Assembly (NCBI GenBank): GCA_020091685.1
Contig: CM034599.1
Location: forward strand, 23,435,928 to 23,499,927
DNA length: 64,000 nucleotides
Reading direction: 5' to 3'
Origin: Lutjanus erythropterus
Lineage: Eukaryota; Chordata; Actinopteri; Lutjaniformes; Lutjanidae
The translations under genes and the position numbers were made by a program. The notes beneath the pieces were generated by a model that worked only from the letters and a program-made list of their open reading frames with translations, was not told where the DNA came from and made no database searches. This document shows, in pieces, positions 24,109 to 36,562 of this stretch (position 1 is the stretch's first letter; every line of letters begins with the position of its first letter).

Positions 24109-25119
24109 TTAAATCACAACAGATTGTGTGTAGTTTAATTTTTTGTTTCTTTTGTTTTTTTGTTTTGTTTTTGTCTGTGTTGTTTTCATTTTGCAAAGTA
24201 AAGCACTTTTGGCGGCATGTGTGTATGTCAGGTCAAATATTTTCGGATGGAGTGAAGGTTGCTAAGCAGTTTGACACAATTTCTCGCTCTGCCTTCCTTT
24301 TTAGTCCGAAAAAGTCTTAATTCACTAAGAATTCTTGGCAATTTAGTCCTATTTGAAAGCACTATGTGTATTAGTAGCTTTGTATCGCCTTATTGTAGCT
24401 TCAAAAAATTAGACCTCCTGACTTTCATGGTTTCCTATAATAGCCTGTGGACTAATTTCTATGTAAAGGAGTCTGGATGTTTTTTTTCTAGGAAATGCAA
24501 AGGATGTGACGCTTATGCAGGCTCCAGAGTGCATTGCTTCTTTTCATATCTCCTACGTCAACAGTGTGCAACACCAGCTAATGATAGCTTCAAAAGTCTG
24601 TTCATGTCAAACCAGCTCCCACCACAACACAAGCCTGACTTAATTACCTCATCTATCAACATGATGCGGGTCAGTCACGCTCAGTCACATGTATGTCATG
24701 TCATTGTTGTGGCTGATGCCCAGGAGGCTCACTTGCACATACAGTATATGAGCATGCACATGAGCAACAGGATGCTGACTGCATTTCACTTAACAGCCAC
24801 TGATATCATTAATAACAAAGATTTTCTTGTGTCTCACAGGCATAACTGGGACCTGAAGCATTTATATACGTTTTAAGTTTATTTTTTTGACAATGCGCAC
24901 ATAAATGCAAGGTTGATGCCCAATGAAAAGGCACTGAATTAATATAGTTAGCTACATTTAGCAACCTAGGTTTAATGTGCTGCTGTCTGGACAGAGCAGC
25001 TTCAGTTTGTAATCCCACAGACTCTCAGCATCTGTTAGCCCATTTGATTATTGTCAATAATACACATTGTTTGGCACTCAATAATGACGGCCTAGTCCCA
25101 CATTTTCAGAGCATTAGGC

Positions 25120-25690
25120 TTTTGGCCTAGTGATGTAAAGTTGTTACAGGAATGATGCTGCAACATTACACATTGCTGGAATGTTCTAGCCACCTACCAA
25201 GTGAAATTCCAGAGAGTCGTCACGAGCATGTTATTTTAAAAAGCGCCAGTATATTGTCCCAATGTTTCCACCACTTTTTGGAGATGCGGCCATTTTTTAT
25301 GACCAGGATATTTCATGCAACTTCCTTATGTAGACAGGGTTGTTGCCAGAAATTGCTGCAACATAACCTTTTACGTGTAATATTGCAGTTATGTTGCAAC
25401 AATGCAGTGTAACTGTAATATTGCAATAACGTTGCTGCAGCATCACAAATGAAACATCACACTCATGACTTTGGAGGGACATACCTGATAATTGTCAGAT
25501 TTTAACAGTGTTACTGCAAAACAGTACAGGAAATGCCAAGCAGAAAATGTTGAACAGATGTTGTAAATACCATAAAATGCTTGTTACATTGTAACATTTC
25601 AACATAGCAGAAATGTAATTAATGGTAATCTTGTAACTTAAATGTTGCAGTAATGTCCTTACGTCACAATCACGATATTGAAGAGATGTC
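25120..25690. repeat. Degenerate repeat of GTTGCAACAT / TAATATTGCA words
   Basis: The region repeatedly uses related words: GCTGCAACATTAC, GCTGCAACATAAC, TAATATTGCAGTTATGTTGCA, GTAATATTGCAATAACGTTGC, TTGCAGTAATGTCC. It looks like a degenerate internally repetitive element rather than unique intron. Boundaries are approximate and no terminal repeats were identified. Confidence 0.45.
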
Positions 25691-26735
25691 CAGAGTTTGT
25701 CGGGTTGTTTTATGGTCCAAAATTCAAATATAACTTGCTTGTGTTTGTAATATGTCTGTTCAGAACACAGCGGTTTATGTTGGTCATCTAATTGTTGTTT
25801 TTGTATTGGTTTACAGTTTTAACCGTTAGTGGTAGTCTATTGTCAGTTTCAGTGATTGGACAATATGAATATAGATGTGATCTTTCAAACCTAGTCGATA
25901 ACAAGACAGCTCTGTGCAGTGGATGGATTTTGACATCTCAATGAAGTCTCGCTATTTACTTAGCTCTAAGCCAGAGTTAAAGTCTTTTTGAAACCAGATG
26001 CATATGTTGTCTAAAGACAAACAATAAACAAGCGTGACTCGCATTAAAAGTTAGGGCAGCTGTAGCCCAGCATGTAGAAAACATTAATCATGATATTGTC
26101 TGTTATGTTTGTACAGTAAATTAAAATTCAAATGAATGTAATCGAATGTAAAAAGAAAAGTTATTAATCAACAGTCGGTTCACATTTTGCAGATTGCCAA
26201 ATGTACTTGACATAACAACAAAGGGAGTCCTTGTCTTCAGTTGTCACATGATCATAACTTCACTTAAGAACATAAAAAGACCACTGAAAACATATACATT
26301 GGTGACAGAATATCCCACATGCATTTTGAAAGTCTAATCTGTAGGGAGATTAAGAGAAACCAATGGGTGCCTGAAAGATAAGAAATCAGTTGGCAGTAAT
26401 ACAAAGCATGTTTGAATAATAATAATAATGCAAACCACTGGCATTAAATTATCCCAGATTGGCTAGATGCTCTGAGGAGTGTGACTCATCGAATAACTAG
26501 GCCTAATAGATTTATATTTGTCACCACCGTCACCTACTAATCTTAAAACAGGGAATGTGATTCACCATTTGAAACATGATAAACAAGATAAAAGCAGCCT
26601 CTCACAGAAAATTACAGTGATTTACAGAAAAATTAGATCTGTCCCTCTTTGTTGTAGTTTTCATTATTCTAAAACAGAGTAGTCTTATGTCATTTATGTA
26701 TTTTTAACTGTAATTATCTACACTTTTGTGTGACA

Positions 26736-26771
26736 TCAACAGCTTGCGCAACATATTGTACAAGCTGTTGA
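26736..26771. other. Perfect 11-bp inverted repeat (hairpin)
   Basis: The arms TCAACAGCTTG (26736-26746) and CAAGCTGTTGA (26761-26771) are exact reverse complements, separated by 14 nt. They lie immediately upstream of the repeat at 26766-27150. They may be part of a transposon end. There is no evidence of transcription. Confidence 0.6.
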
Positions 26772-27150
26772 CATAAAATGCACAATATGTAAATTCTGTT
26801 GCTCTCACATTTGTAAAATAGAAAAGACGCAGTTTGCCTTTACCATCACCGTATCACCATAGTTGATGAAAATCTATCTGAGATGACTCAGGCAGAAATT
26901 ATCTTTATGGACGAGGTAATGTGTTAAAATGTTTTTCATATTACATTTAGTCACGTACGCCAACCTCCTTCCTCACTCTCTGACATGTCTGGACGTATGC
27001 CATGTTTTACTGGAAGTTGTGGGTTTTGAGTTTTTGCTAGCCAGTTGCAACTAGCGACTGGCTAGCAGTTGCTAGCAGAAAAATGTTGCCATGAATAAAC
27101 TGTGGATTTCTCTGTGTTTGAGCACTCTTTGAAACATTTCTGATTATCGG
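26766..27150. repeat. Second copy of the 637-1000 repeat family
   Basis: It shares ACAATATGTAA, AAAAGACGCAGTTTG, CACCATAGTTGATGAAAATCTA, GACTCAGGCA and TCTGACATGTC with 637-1000 in the same order. It also contains a local duplication of CTAGC/TTGC words at 27035-27075 (GCTAGCCAGTTGC, GGCTAGCAGTTGC). No open frame of interest. Confidence 0.6.
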
Positions 27151-29849
27151 TTGATTCCACTGAGCACGGCACGTCTGCGCCACGGTTTTAATCTGTCCTC
27201 CACATGACTGCAGGTCCCAGCAGCAGCATTACAGAAGTGTCTTATCACCAGAGCGTTTCAACCACGTGACTATGTTTACTTGCTCAGATTTTGTTGATTT
27301 GGTCCTCTATCCTTGCTTTTTGTGCTTCTACCGTGGATAAGTAGGCTACATAGTCAAGTTTTTGTCCTTTTTATGACCACGAGTCTGCAAAGGGAAAACT
27401 GACTGGATTCTCTCTGCTGTTTTTGTGTCCGACTTCCTGCCTGCTCGATCTGCTCTGTGCACATTCATATGTTGTCTGTCAAAACTTGGCATGTATTTGA
27501 GGCAGCGCAGAGCATAGGGCCGCTTCTGGGACTCACTGACACGTGGCTGGTGGAATCGCAAACTTTGTGTAAAATGGTTGCGATCAGCTCTGGCAGGTGT
27601 GGCGCAGCCTTAAAGCAACACAGCTGTACCCGGAGGAATCAAGTTGTAAGGGCTGCAAATTTTCCTTAAGTGATAGTTGAAAATGCTAAAAACAGATAAA
27701 TCAATTATTTTTTAGTTTTTTAAGTTTAACCTCAAGTTTCCTTATTCAATCAGTTTCATCTGTTTTTGCGGTTTAGAGGTCATATTTAGTTTTCTCAGTT
27801 GTACAACACAGAAAGAGTACAAAGTCATGTATGAAAAATGTTCAGCATTACTTTTAGTGTGCACTCACAGTCTCTCAAGCTTGGAAAATATGACCATGAA
27901 ACATCTGAGAGAAGAATCACACCCTATCCGGAGAATGCTGGAGAATGTATCAGAGTGGTTAAGATGAAATGAGGTTTGGCAGAGACAGACACCAAGTCTC
28001 CAACCAGCTTGATTCTCTGGGGAACAGACAGAAAACAACAGCATTCTGTGTTACAGACATTTGTCCAATGGGGACGTCGTAATTTAACTTCCAGAAACAT
28101 ATCCAGACAGCTGGAAATGACATATAAACTCAGTCACACCTATCTGCCAGTGGAAAATCCCCATTGTCCTGGGTTAGTATCGTACATGGAAACAGATGGG
28201 GGAGCTAACTTGTCAATCAAAGAGAAAGTGATGCTATGTTGACTTGTCTTTGATCGTAATGGCATGGTTCAAAAGCTTCTGTGTCCCACTCATCAACATC
28301 ATGATACCTGCATAACACTGTTCAATAGCCTGTCATGTGCCAGATGAGACAGAAAATGCATCAGCTCACTCTTTTTTCCCCCCTCTACTTGTTTACTTGT
28401 TCCTGCCTTGTCCGTCTCTCTCTCTCTTTGCCAAGGATGATGGGACCGGTAGTGTTTCCGAGTGAATAAACAAAAGAGAAATGAGTAGTGAGGTACAGCT
28501 TATTAATAAAGCATGAGCTTATTAAAACGGCTTTAATTAGAGAATGCTATTAGTAGAGTTAGTAGACAGACTTTAAACAAAAAGAAAGTATTATTGACTT
28601 GTAGACGCCTTTATATCGGAAAACAAGAAAAGCTGTCTCTTAGTTCTAAATTACATTTTAAGGCAGACAGAGCGTTTTAAATGGCAGCTCTGATACATCT
28701 GAAATAGTTTTGTCTGGTTCCAAATTGCTGCTTTAATGGATACACCAACACTTTATTTAAAGGGGTCAGAATGCTATTGATTAAGACTTTTTAAAAACAG
28801 GTTTTCATGTCTTTTGGATGCAGTCTGTTTTTTTTTTTCTAAAGTCTTGATCAACAACATTTGGAATTAAGCATGCTGTTTTTTTCTGGAGCTGATAATG
28901 AAAGTACGGAGTGACACATCTCACTTCCTCTCACCCAGCGAGATAGGCTTCAGCCCCCCGTGACCCTTCGGGAATAAGCAGTTATAGAAATGATATTTTT
29001 AGTATTTAGTATTTAAAGTGTTTACTCAACATTGTTACACATGGTTTTTCAAGTTTAAATAGAGTTTATATATATGGTTGGAAGGTGTAGTTTGGCAGAA
29101 AGAAAGGAATAGTATCTTGAATAACCGGGTCATGATTGCTGGAAAGAAACATTGCTGCTGAGCTTTTCAAATGTAATTTTTGGCACTTTGACCACAAGCT
29201 GAGTGCCATCTAGTTCCACTTATTGGAGAGAAAGCAGGCATCTCTATGGCCAGTATTTCCAAAACTCGGCATCTCACACCAAAACAGTCTAAATGGATAA
29301 ATATGACTACAGATAAGAGGAAAAATATGTGTTTTGTTTTTTTTAGGCGGGCTGTCCTTTTAAAAATCATCATGTTGATTCCAGGAAATACAGTATATTT
29401 TAGTCCGTGGCTTGGTGCTTCACACATCTACATTGTTCACAACACCAACAGAAACCGCTACCCATAACAGGAAGTCAATGCTGAATAATTTACTTGCAGT
29501 CATTGTGATAATGCCAAAAAGGGTCAGGCTTTAGATGTAGCAGCAGCCCATCCTCTCTGAATAATTGTCAGTAAACTTTTCTGTGAACTTCAGAAAAGGG
29601 CAAACTTTTCCCAAGTGTGTTCGACTGACCACTCTTTGAACATCATGCCACACTGCCTGGATAAGAACTGGGTAATTTGAAAGGGGGTTCTGTAATTATT
29701 TGAAGGAGGACTAAGGCCTCTACTTCAGGGGGTTGTATCAACTATTTTCACTTATGCCATTACCTTTTCTTGTCTTCTCTTTTTCTTGGAGGAGAATTTC
29801 AAGAGCTAAAGTTTATTTTTTTTGTCTTGCTTTTTAACACAAATGCCTG

Positions 29850-29893
29850 AACAAACAAAAAAACAAAACAAAAACAAAACAAAACAACACACA
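29850..29893. repeat. A-rich (ACAAA)n simple repeat
   Basis: A low-complexity run of ACAAA and AAAAC units. It is interrupted at several places. Confidence 0.9.
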
Positions 29894-30512
29894 ATCTGAT
29901 GTGAAATCAAAGTGTTTTTTTTGTACAATGCGACAACATTTTTTTACTTTGATTATATAACTGTTTGGACTTGGACAGAATTCAGCCTTTTCTGACTGCA
30001 AAAAACAGTCATGTTCCGCCATGATAACACCACATCAAGCAAATTTGACTGCTTTCATCACAGAATATAGTAAGTATGTGCAAATTAAGGAAAAAAAATG
30101 ACTGCAGGGAGAAAAATGGATGATGGGGAGAATTTTAACAAAGGCCATACATCTTAACTTTGCTTCGAGCTTGACTCATCTATAATTCAGCGCAGTGGTG
30201 TGGAAGAAATATACAGGTGTGAAGCATTAAGGATGGAAGACATGCCACACTAAATACTCCAACTGCAACTTTTGAGTGAATTGAGTGTCATTAACTTTGT
30301 ATGCGGCTAAATGAGACTGTCTGGAGTATTAATTCCAAGAAGCAGCACAAACTAGTACACTACGTGTCCATTTGATGCTCTCATAATATGAATAGAAACA
30401 ATGATTCTGTCCATTAAACAGTACCAGCGTGTTTGTCTTTGCCGCTCCTCAGTGACTAGCAAGCACTTAGATTCTTCCTACAGTATGACAGTTTCTGTTT
30501 AATCTATAGCAA

Positions 30513-30680
30513 GGGGCTGCACAGTTAATTGAATACTATTGAAACTGTTTTATGGTCGAGTGGAATATCAAAATCGGTGAAGTTGCAACTTTTTGATAAA
30601 GGAAAAATGTGTGACAAAACTGCCTTATAATGAAGTGCTGTAGTGAGGCAGAGGAATAACAATGTTTGAGCAGTACTCCT
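30513..30680 (+). repeat. GGCTGCACAATTA-family repeat
   Basis: It opens GGGGCTGCACAGTTAATTGAA and shares the downstream GAAGTGCTGTAGTGAGGCAG segment with the copy at 258-470. It is diverged, and the right boundary is uncertain. Confidence 0.55.
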
Positions 30681-32792
30681 GCCTTTTTATAAACTATGAA
30701 CCAGGGGTCCTTTGGGTATAGCTAACCCTTTTATGCCTGATATCCCTGTGACAGAGGGTGTGTATGATTAATTAGTGAAAAAGTCTTATATAAATACATA
30801 CTGACAAGTCTGTTCCAATATCAATAATAGTTTTGTATAGTGGCTCAGTGCTGCTGGGTCAAAACAGGCAAACAAACATTAGCTTGATTTCCCAAACACT
30901 CAATTCATCCATTGCACAAAGCCTTTTACCAAACACTAATGCATATAATTCCTAAGAGTTGTATGAATGATGTCAGACATCAATAGGTTTTTTCGCTCTT
31001 ATTTCTTTTCAGTTCTGCAGAATGCACACACAGATGCACATATACCACTTCTTCTCTCCTGATACCAATTCCAGCAACTAACTTCAGTGTATTGGTAGAT
31101 ACCTAGACCAATCTGATACCAGGGCTGTTTTTTTCTTTTTTTAATTAAAAATTTGTGCAGCTCACTGTGCAGAACTGATTGGGTTCATTCTTCTATGTGT
31201 AAGGTAAGATGAGACTGCAACTAGACATTACTTTTTAAAGCAGAAATAGACAATTTTTCTACATTAACTTGTCTTTATAAAGTAAATGTTGATTGCACAG
31301 TGTAATGGCCATAAAACAATGACGCCATCCATGTTTAGACTGTTTCCCCATGAGCCTCACTTTCACTGTGCAAATCTGTCTGCTACTGAGCAACATTTCT
31401 TCAAGGAATATGTCTCTATTTATAGACTAAATTAATGAGCAAACTCACTGTTTTTCTCCCAATATTGTCTTCTAACATTACTCCACCCTTCACCCAGACA
31501 CCAACCCCTACTGTAGTTACTTGTTTGTGCAAAGCAATAGGCTGGACTTTGGGGGCTGATACTGATATTAGGGAAGAGAAAAATTCAATACATTGGCAGA
31601 TATTCTTTATGTATAGGTCTATATACAGTATATTTATGAAATCCAAAATGACATCAGGACACTGAAATGGAAATTTTCACAGGTACTTTTACTAATTATA
31701 AATAAAAATACTTGATGTACATATATATTCATATACCAAAATAATGATGTCATGTTAATAACACACATGATATTATTGTGTAAATAATCATCTCTGACTG
31801 TATGCTCTGGAATAATTTGTTCATTTCTATTCTCGCTACATCTCCTTCCTACACTGCTTCCCACACACACACATTGACGTGACGCTGTGACAAAATGCAC
31901 AATAAACAAAGTTAAAGATAAATTTGACTGACAGGTTTTTTATTATATGGTTATATAGTTTGCTTATCCTGTATATAAATATGTATATCCTATACAAAGG
32001 AAATACACATAAAATGCTGCCTATAAAACTAAAAAGGTGTGTAGTCTATATAATGTAATGTAAAAATTGTTTTCACATCAGCACATATTGGACAACAATG
32101 ATGTGAGAGACCAATATTGTGTGCCTTTCAACTTCTTGGAGAGTTGAAAATTTGTCTGTTTTCACTTTAATACACATTTACACACCAACAATTTTCAGAT
32201 TCATGAAAATTTCAGTTATATTCTGGAGAGTTTATAAAATTGTGTTGTGACTAATAAATTACGTTCTGTGAACGGTCAGGTTTGGCTGATGACCTGCTCT
32301 GTTATTCAGGGTGAGTACTGGTGTAAATAACAATCAGGTGGAATCAGTAATTACCGACTGCACTAATGGATATTTCAGTCATTACCTCGTTATCCCAAAA
32401 TAATTCAAGTTAAAAAAAAAAAGAAAACAGTTCCCTGCAGAGTATCTTGTTATGGCACATGCTCCACTGAATTAAAATCAATCTTCCTTTGAAAACCAAA
32501 TGCATTCACAATTCAACAAAGCGGGGAAACTTGAACAAGGGTTTATTTAAACATTAATTACATTGTCGTCTCAGGCGATCCAAAGTTACATCTTAGTATG
32601 ATCCATTAGCAACATGATGCTCTAGTCACACCATAGTGTGACCAGATCCATTACATGTTTTTATCATCACATGACTTTTTGTTAATACTGACTTTACTAA
32701 GAGCTGCAGCTGCACTTGTTACAATCCTCACCAAGCTGTTGGTCTCTTCCCTGCTTCCATGTAGTCATTCTTGTTCTTCCTTCAGTATTTAA

Positions 32793-33146
32793 GGGCAGGC
32801 TAGGACACTTGTTTATTTGCAGAATATGGTAATAATGGAAATGCAGTATTCATGAGTATGTTTTAATTAGTTAAGAAAATAAGAATTGTTGTGTTTTATT
32901 TACCTTAGAGTAAGCCGTTTAAGTCTACAGAGGGCAGGAGTCCTCTTCCACGGAGGCTGCCATGTTTCACTACCAGTAGCCAAGAACAGACAAACCAAAC
33001 ACTGGTTCTAGATCTGGGCTTTTGCATTTTGCATGGGTTTCATTGCTACCATAGATTCTTGCTTGGAAGGGGAGAATCTATGGTAGACGAGGTGTTTGGA
33101 ATCTGCCACTACCGTTACATGCCACTAAATCCTCCACACTGGTTCT
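32793..33146 (+). mobile_element. TTAA-flanked element, GTCCAGTGTG family
   Basis: TTAA (32789-32792) is at the left. The right end, AAATCCTCCACACTGGTTCT, is followed by TTAA (33147-33150). The interior shares GCAGAATATGG, TTTTAATTAGTTAAG, TTACCTTAGAGTAAGC, CCTCTTCCACGGAGGCTGCC and GCTTGGAAGGGGAGAATC-type words with 18212 and 46102. The left terminus is worn. It is non-autonomous, with no transposase frame. Confidence 0.75.
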
Positions 33147-34379
33147 TTAACTTTACTGGCAGATATATATTTCAACAGATGTTTGATGTTTACATAGTTA
33201 TTGAGTCCAGGTGACAAACATTAATGCAAGGCATGTTAATGTGAAAAGTTGCCCATCTGTTAACACCCACCACATTTTTGGATATGGTCTTCCCTATGAC
33301 ATTGTTTAGGAACAAAACAATGGAAAAAAAATACAATTAATATACAGATTAAGTTTCATGTCAGTTGTGCTGCAGGTGCAGGTGGTAGGTTAACTTCAGA
33401 CCAACTTAAAGTCCACACATGAGCTGCTCATGTGTGCCTGCATGTGCTCCTATTATCTTTGCTGTGTGCTGTCCTGCCACTTATTACACTTACCTGCCAC
33501 TTCTGTTTTATTTCATCTTATTTCGGATGAGATTACATTTCTGCAGGAGAGATTGCATTCCCCACGCTGGTACTTTCCAGAGTAATAGGCTTGAGCTGCA
33601 AGGGAAGTGCGGGGAGAGGATGGAGAGAAAGCAGTCTTCCCTGAAAGTCCCCTTCCCCTGGAAATGATGACAAACAGAATGGTGGAGGGGAGATTTAACA
33701 AGGTGGCTGGATGTTTGCAGTCCTCTGCACCCCGTGGACATCACAGGCACACACACACATCCTGTAACGACCTACAGTGTAATTAATTACGCTGAAGGTG
33801 AGCTTATTTTACCACAGAGTGTTTAATGCCTGCTGTTACAAATAAGGGTACCACTTTACGGTAAGACTACCCTTATAAATATATACATATAAAAGTATTA
33901 ATAGTTTATAGTTAGTTTTTAGAATTAATAAACAATTAGAAACAAGTTGTAAAAGTTTTCCTACATAGTGTTGGCTCACTATTTGGCAAGAGACAGTTAC
34001 TGCTTACTATTAATTATTCTTATTACTGAGTTACTAACATTTTACAGTGTAAAGTGGTGCATGCTGAAAATGTAAAGGTAAACAATATTGCCAAACCCTT
34101 TGCGTATGAATGTGGTAATTTGATATGTTAATTGCTGATGGAGCAATGAAATGTGAGGCTGACTTTAGTTGATGACACTTGCATTTAAGTTTAGTTGGTT
34201 GAAACTTTGATGAAATTTTGAATTAAATGGCAATGGAAGAGTCTGCAACAACACATTTCAAATATGTCTGAAACTGAGCTGCAACAGTTTCAACAGCTCA
34301 TCAAAATGCTGCTGACATGTCAGATGATGACATTAAACTATGATGCAATATCCTTCCAATATCAAAACTAATTGATTTC

Positions 34380-34803
34380 AACTTGACAACAGTTTATCAC
34401 CAAAATAGTCTTTCAGATGCTTCAGTAGGAAATTATTGACACAGACTTCACACAAGGTTGGCAACGCTGTCAACAAACAAACGTGAATGAGGCAAAGTTT
34501 GTTTACATCACTACTAGCTTACTTATAGCTATGCTTTACAAGTAGAATCAGTAGGATTTGTCATAGTTGTTCATAAACGCACCAGAAAGATAGATAGTTG
34601 AGTCTGAGGACATCAAATACTCACATTTTGCTTTGGTAATGTGATCTGAGCACAACAAAATAAAAATACAGGCAGAGAGCAGGATCTGTGCAGATATAGC
34701 CACCAGCACACACTTCTCATGGGACCGAAGTGATGATTGAAAGGGATTATGTTTCTGAGTCTGTACATTGTTTATTTTTAGGAAAATGTTGCATATTATA
34801 CCA
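34380..34803. mobile_element. TTAA-ended element, GCATAATATGCAAC family
   Basis: On the minus strand it starts with GGTATAATATGCAACATTTTCC just inside TTAA (34804-34807). It shares GTACAGACTCAGAAACATAA, TTCAATCATCACTT, GAAGTGTGTG, TTGATGTCC and CTATCTTTCTGGTGC with the minus strand of 4120-4351 and the + strand of 38246-38475. The left part (GACACAGACTTCACACAAGG, GGCAACGCTGTCAACAAACA) is a familiar continuation of this teleost family. Left boundary approximate. Confidence 0.65.
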
Positions 34804-35689
34804 TTAATGTAAGTTTGGATGGCAATCAGTGCTGTTATCAATAAGCACATTAATAATCATCAATGCACTGATAGATCTCTTCTTGTTCTCTGGGACAGCC
34901 ATTATAAAAGCCTGCGCCAGAAAAAAGTGATACAACACATCCAAACTGATATTATCTAGAGAGAAAATGATACAAAATAAGATATAAATATGCAAATGTA
35001 GTTAGTGACACTTCCCCCTTGAAATAATCTAGAAAGAAAACAATTATTATTAAAAAAAACAATCTAGCCAGCCAATTTTAATGAAGTTAAATATCAGATT
35101 ATGTTGCATGAGACTGATTATTTTGATTTGCTTAGTAACTGTCAATTTGCATGTAAATTACATTTCATGCAATGTGCAACTATAGTTATGCTGAAGTTTC
35201 ACAGTGTAAAACCAGCATTATATGGACTCACTATTTGGCAAGCAATAGATCACTGCTGTCTTTTATGTTTTGTAAAAACATCTGTGTGGAGCTGCAACTG
35301 TTAAATTTTCTAGATTTTTTTTTTTAATTTTCCATCCATAGCTAGCTTATGGAGACTCAAGACCAGCCTTGTTAAAGACAACCTAATTGTCAATCTAATT
35401 ATGAACAATTTATAAGGTAGTCTTGTTGTAAAGTGGTACTCTCATAAGATCCTAAATTGGTCTGTTCTATCTAGTGTTATGTCCACTTCTACAACACTAC
35501 AGGAACTGATATTTTTTGTTGATCCTAAATCTCATCTGGTCTATTGGATCATCACACTGTTTCAGTGTTGTTGTATGATTTGACCACCTGGCTCCCTGCC
35601 CATCCCACCTCCTCACTCATGGAGGATTTCAGGGGAGGTGCTTTGGGTGGGTCCCTCATGTTTAATGTATTATCTTGTTCCCTATATCC

Positions 35690-36305
35690 CGTCGCCGCTT
35701 GTTCCTGCAGGGGACCTGAGAAGGGAAGAGCACTGTTGTCACGTCTGGATGGTTTTACGCACGCCGTACGCAAAGTGAACTGCAGCCGCGGGGGTTTTTC
35801 TAGAAGTTTGCATGATATTGTGGAGAGGACTGTCCTGCACTGCCGCAGCAACACTTAACAAGCACCTTGCTGAAATGAAATGGGCGTGTGCGGAGGAGAA
35901 AGCGGGGAGCACTTGAGTTTCTCTCTGTAGCCTCACTCAGGGACACTTACTGCCCCTTTCCAAAACGCATCTATCGAGGTTTACCCCGTGATGCGTAAAT
36001 GGATTCATCTCTGGCTCTGTCCAATGTGTTTCTGCGGGGCAGTGAGGATAAAGTTCATGGAGTCAAACTCATTACGTGAGCTCCAAAAAGCAAACTGGAC
36101 GTGAAGCATTCCTAAAAAGTTGTCTCAGTTACTTCGAGGGGTATCATTTCGCCTTTAGGGCTGTTCTTTTAATTTCAAAAAACACTTTAACTCGCAGTTT
36201 TGTTAAATCTCCCTCCTCCCATCATCTTCCCTCGGGTTATTCTACTTGAATGCCCCTGAAGTGTTTATTTCTTTAAAGAAATATTTGAACTTGGCGAGGA
36301 GGAGG
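35690..36305 (+). promoter_or_regulatory. pde4d: Probable CpG-enriched promoter and 5' UTR of the PDE4D4-type transcript
   Basis: The AT-rich intron changes abruptly to sequence with frequent CpG: CCGTCGCCGC, TTTTACGCACGCCGTACGC, CAGCCGCGGGGG, GGGCGTGTGCGG, GATGCGTAAATG. The enrichment continues through the exon to about 36600. This is the only such island in the window and it sits directly upstream of an isoform-specific start codon, as expected for an alternative promoter. No TATA box is obvious. The transcription start cannot be placed from sequence alone. Confidence 0.65.
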
Positions 36306-36562
36306 ATGGACCCTGCCTGCGGGAAAGTGGGGACGGCGCCCAAACATCTGTGGAGGCAGCAGAACCAGGCTGCGCTCTCGCCGCTCCACCACGCTCTGGT
36401 TGTGCGCAAGAACGACCGAGTGAGACAAAGAGGCTTTTCGGACACCGAGAGATACCTCCACCCGAGGAACATGGACCGAACTTACGCTGTGGACACGGGG
36501 CACCGACCCGGGCTCAAGAAATCTAGAATGTCGTGGCCGTCGTCGTTTCAAGGTCTCCGACG
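36306..36562 (+). CDS. pde4d: pde4d alternative first exon, PDE4D4-type N-terminus
   Basis: The start is ATG 36306 (GAGGAGG before it, G at +4). It is the first ATG of its open frame, and the exon ends before GTAAGG at 36563. It encodes 85 codons plus two bases. It begins [19 protein letters not shown], continues [14 protein letters not shown], and ends [17 protein letters not shown] then [13 protein letters not shown]. Human PDE4D4 has the corresponding APKHLWRHE, RVRHRGYSDTERYL and [20 protein letters not shown], so identity is secure. The split codon CG|N gives Arg, in the same phase as the D7-type exon, matching the shared FDVDNG exon. The product would be the targeting N-terminus of a long cAMP phosphodiesterase. 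The long proline-rich run between KHLWR and the RVRHRG segment in human PDE4D4 is absent. Only [15 protein letters not shown] fills that space. Confidence 0.95.

Larger units (their letters stand above)
23803..35680 (+). other. pde4d: pde4d intron between D7-type exon and D4-type promoter
   Basis: This intronic sequence begins with donor GTAGGA. It contains named repeats at 23978-24108, 25120-25690, 26766-27150, 30513-30680, 32793-33146 and 34380-34803. Stretches near 24260-25100, 27200-30500, 30700-32780 and 33850-34370 hold nothing recognisable beyond simple sequence and short unrelated open frames. The longest open frame (24259-24876, starting at TTG) has no family resemblance that I can see and is treated as chance. 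Confidence 0.7.

Noticed and set aside
24259-24876. The longest open frame in the window, 205 codons, + strand
   Set aside because: It begins at TTG, lies in AT-rich intron right after a miniature element, has no recognisable domain and has skewed hydrophobic and Cys-rich composition. It is most likely a chance open frame.
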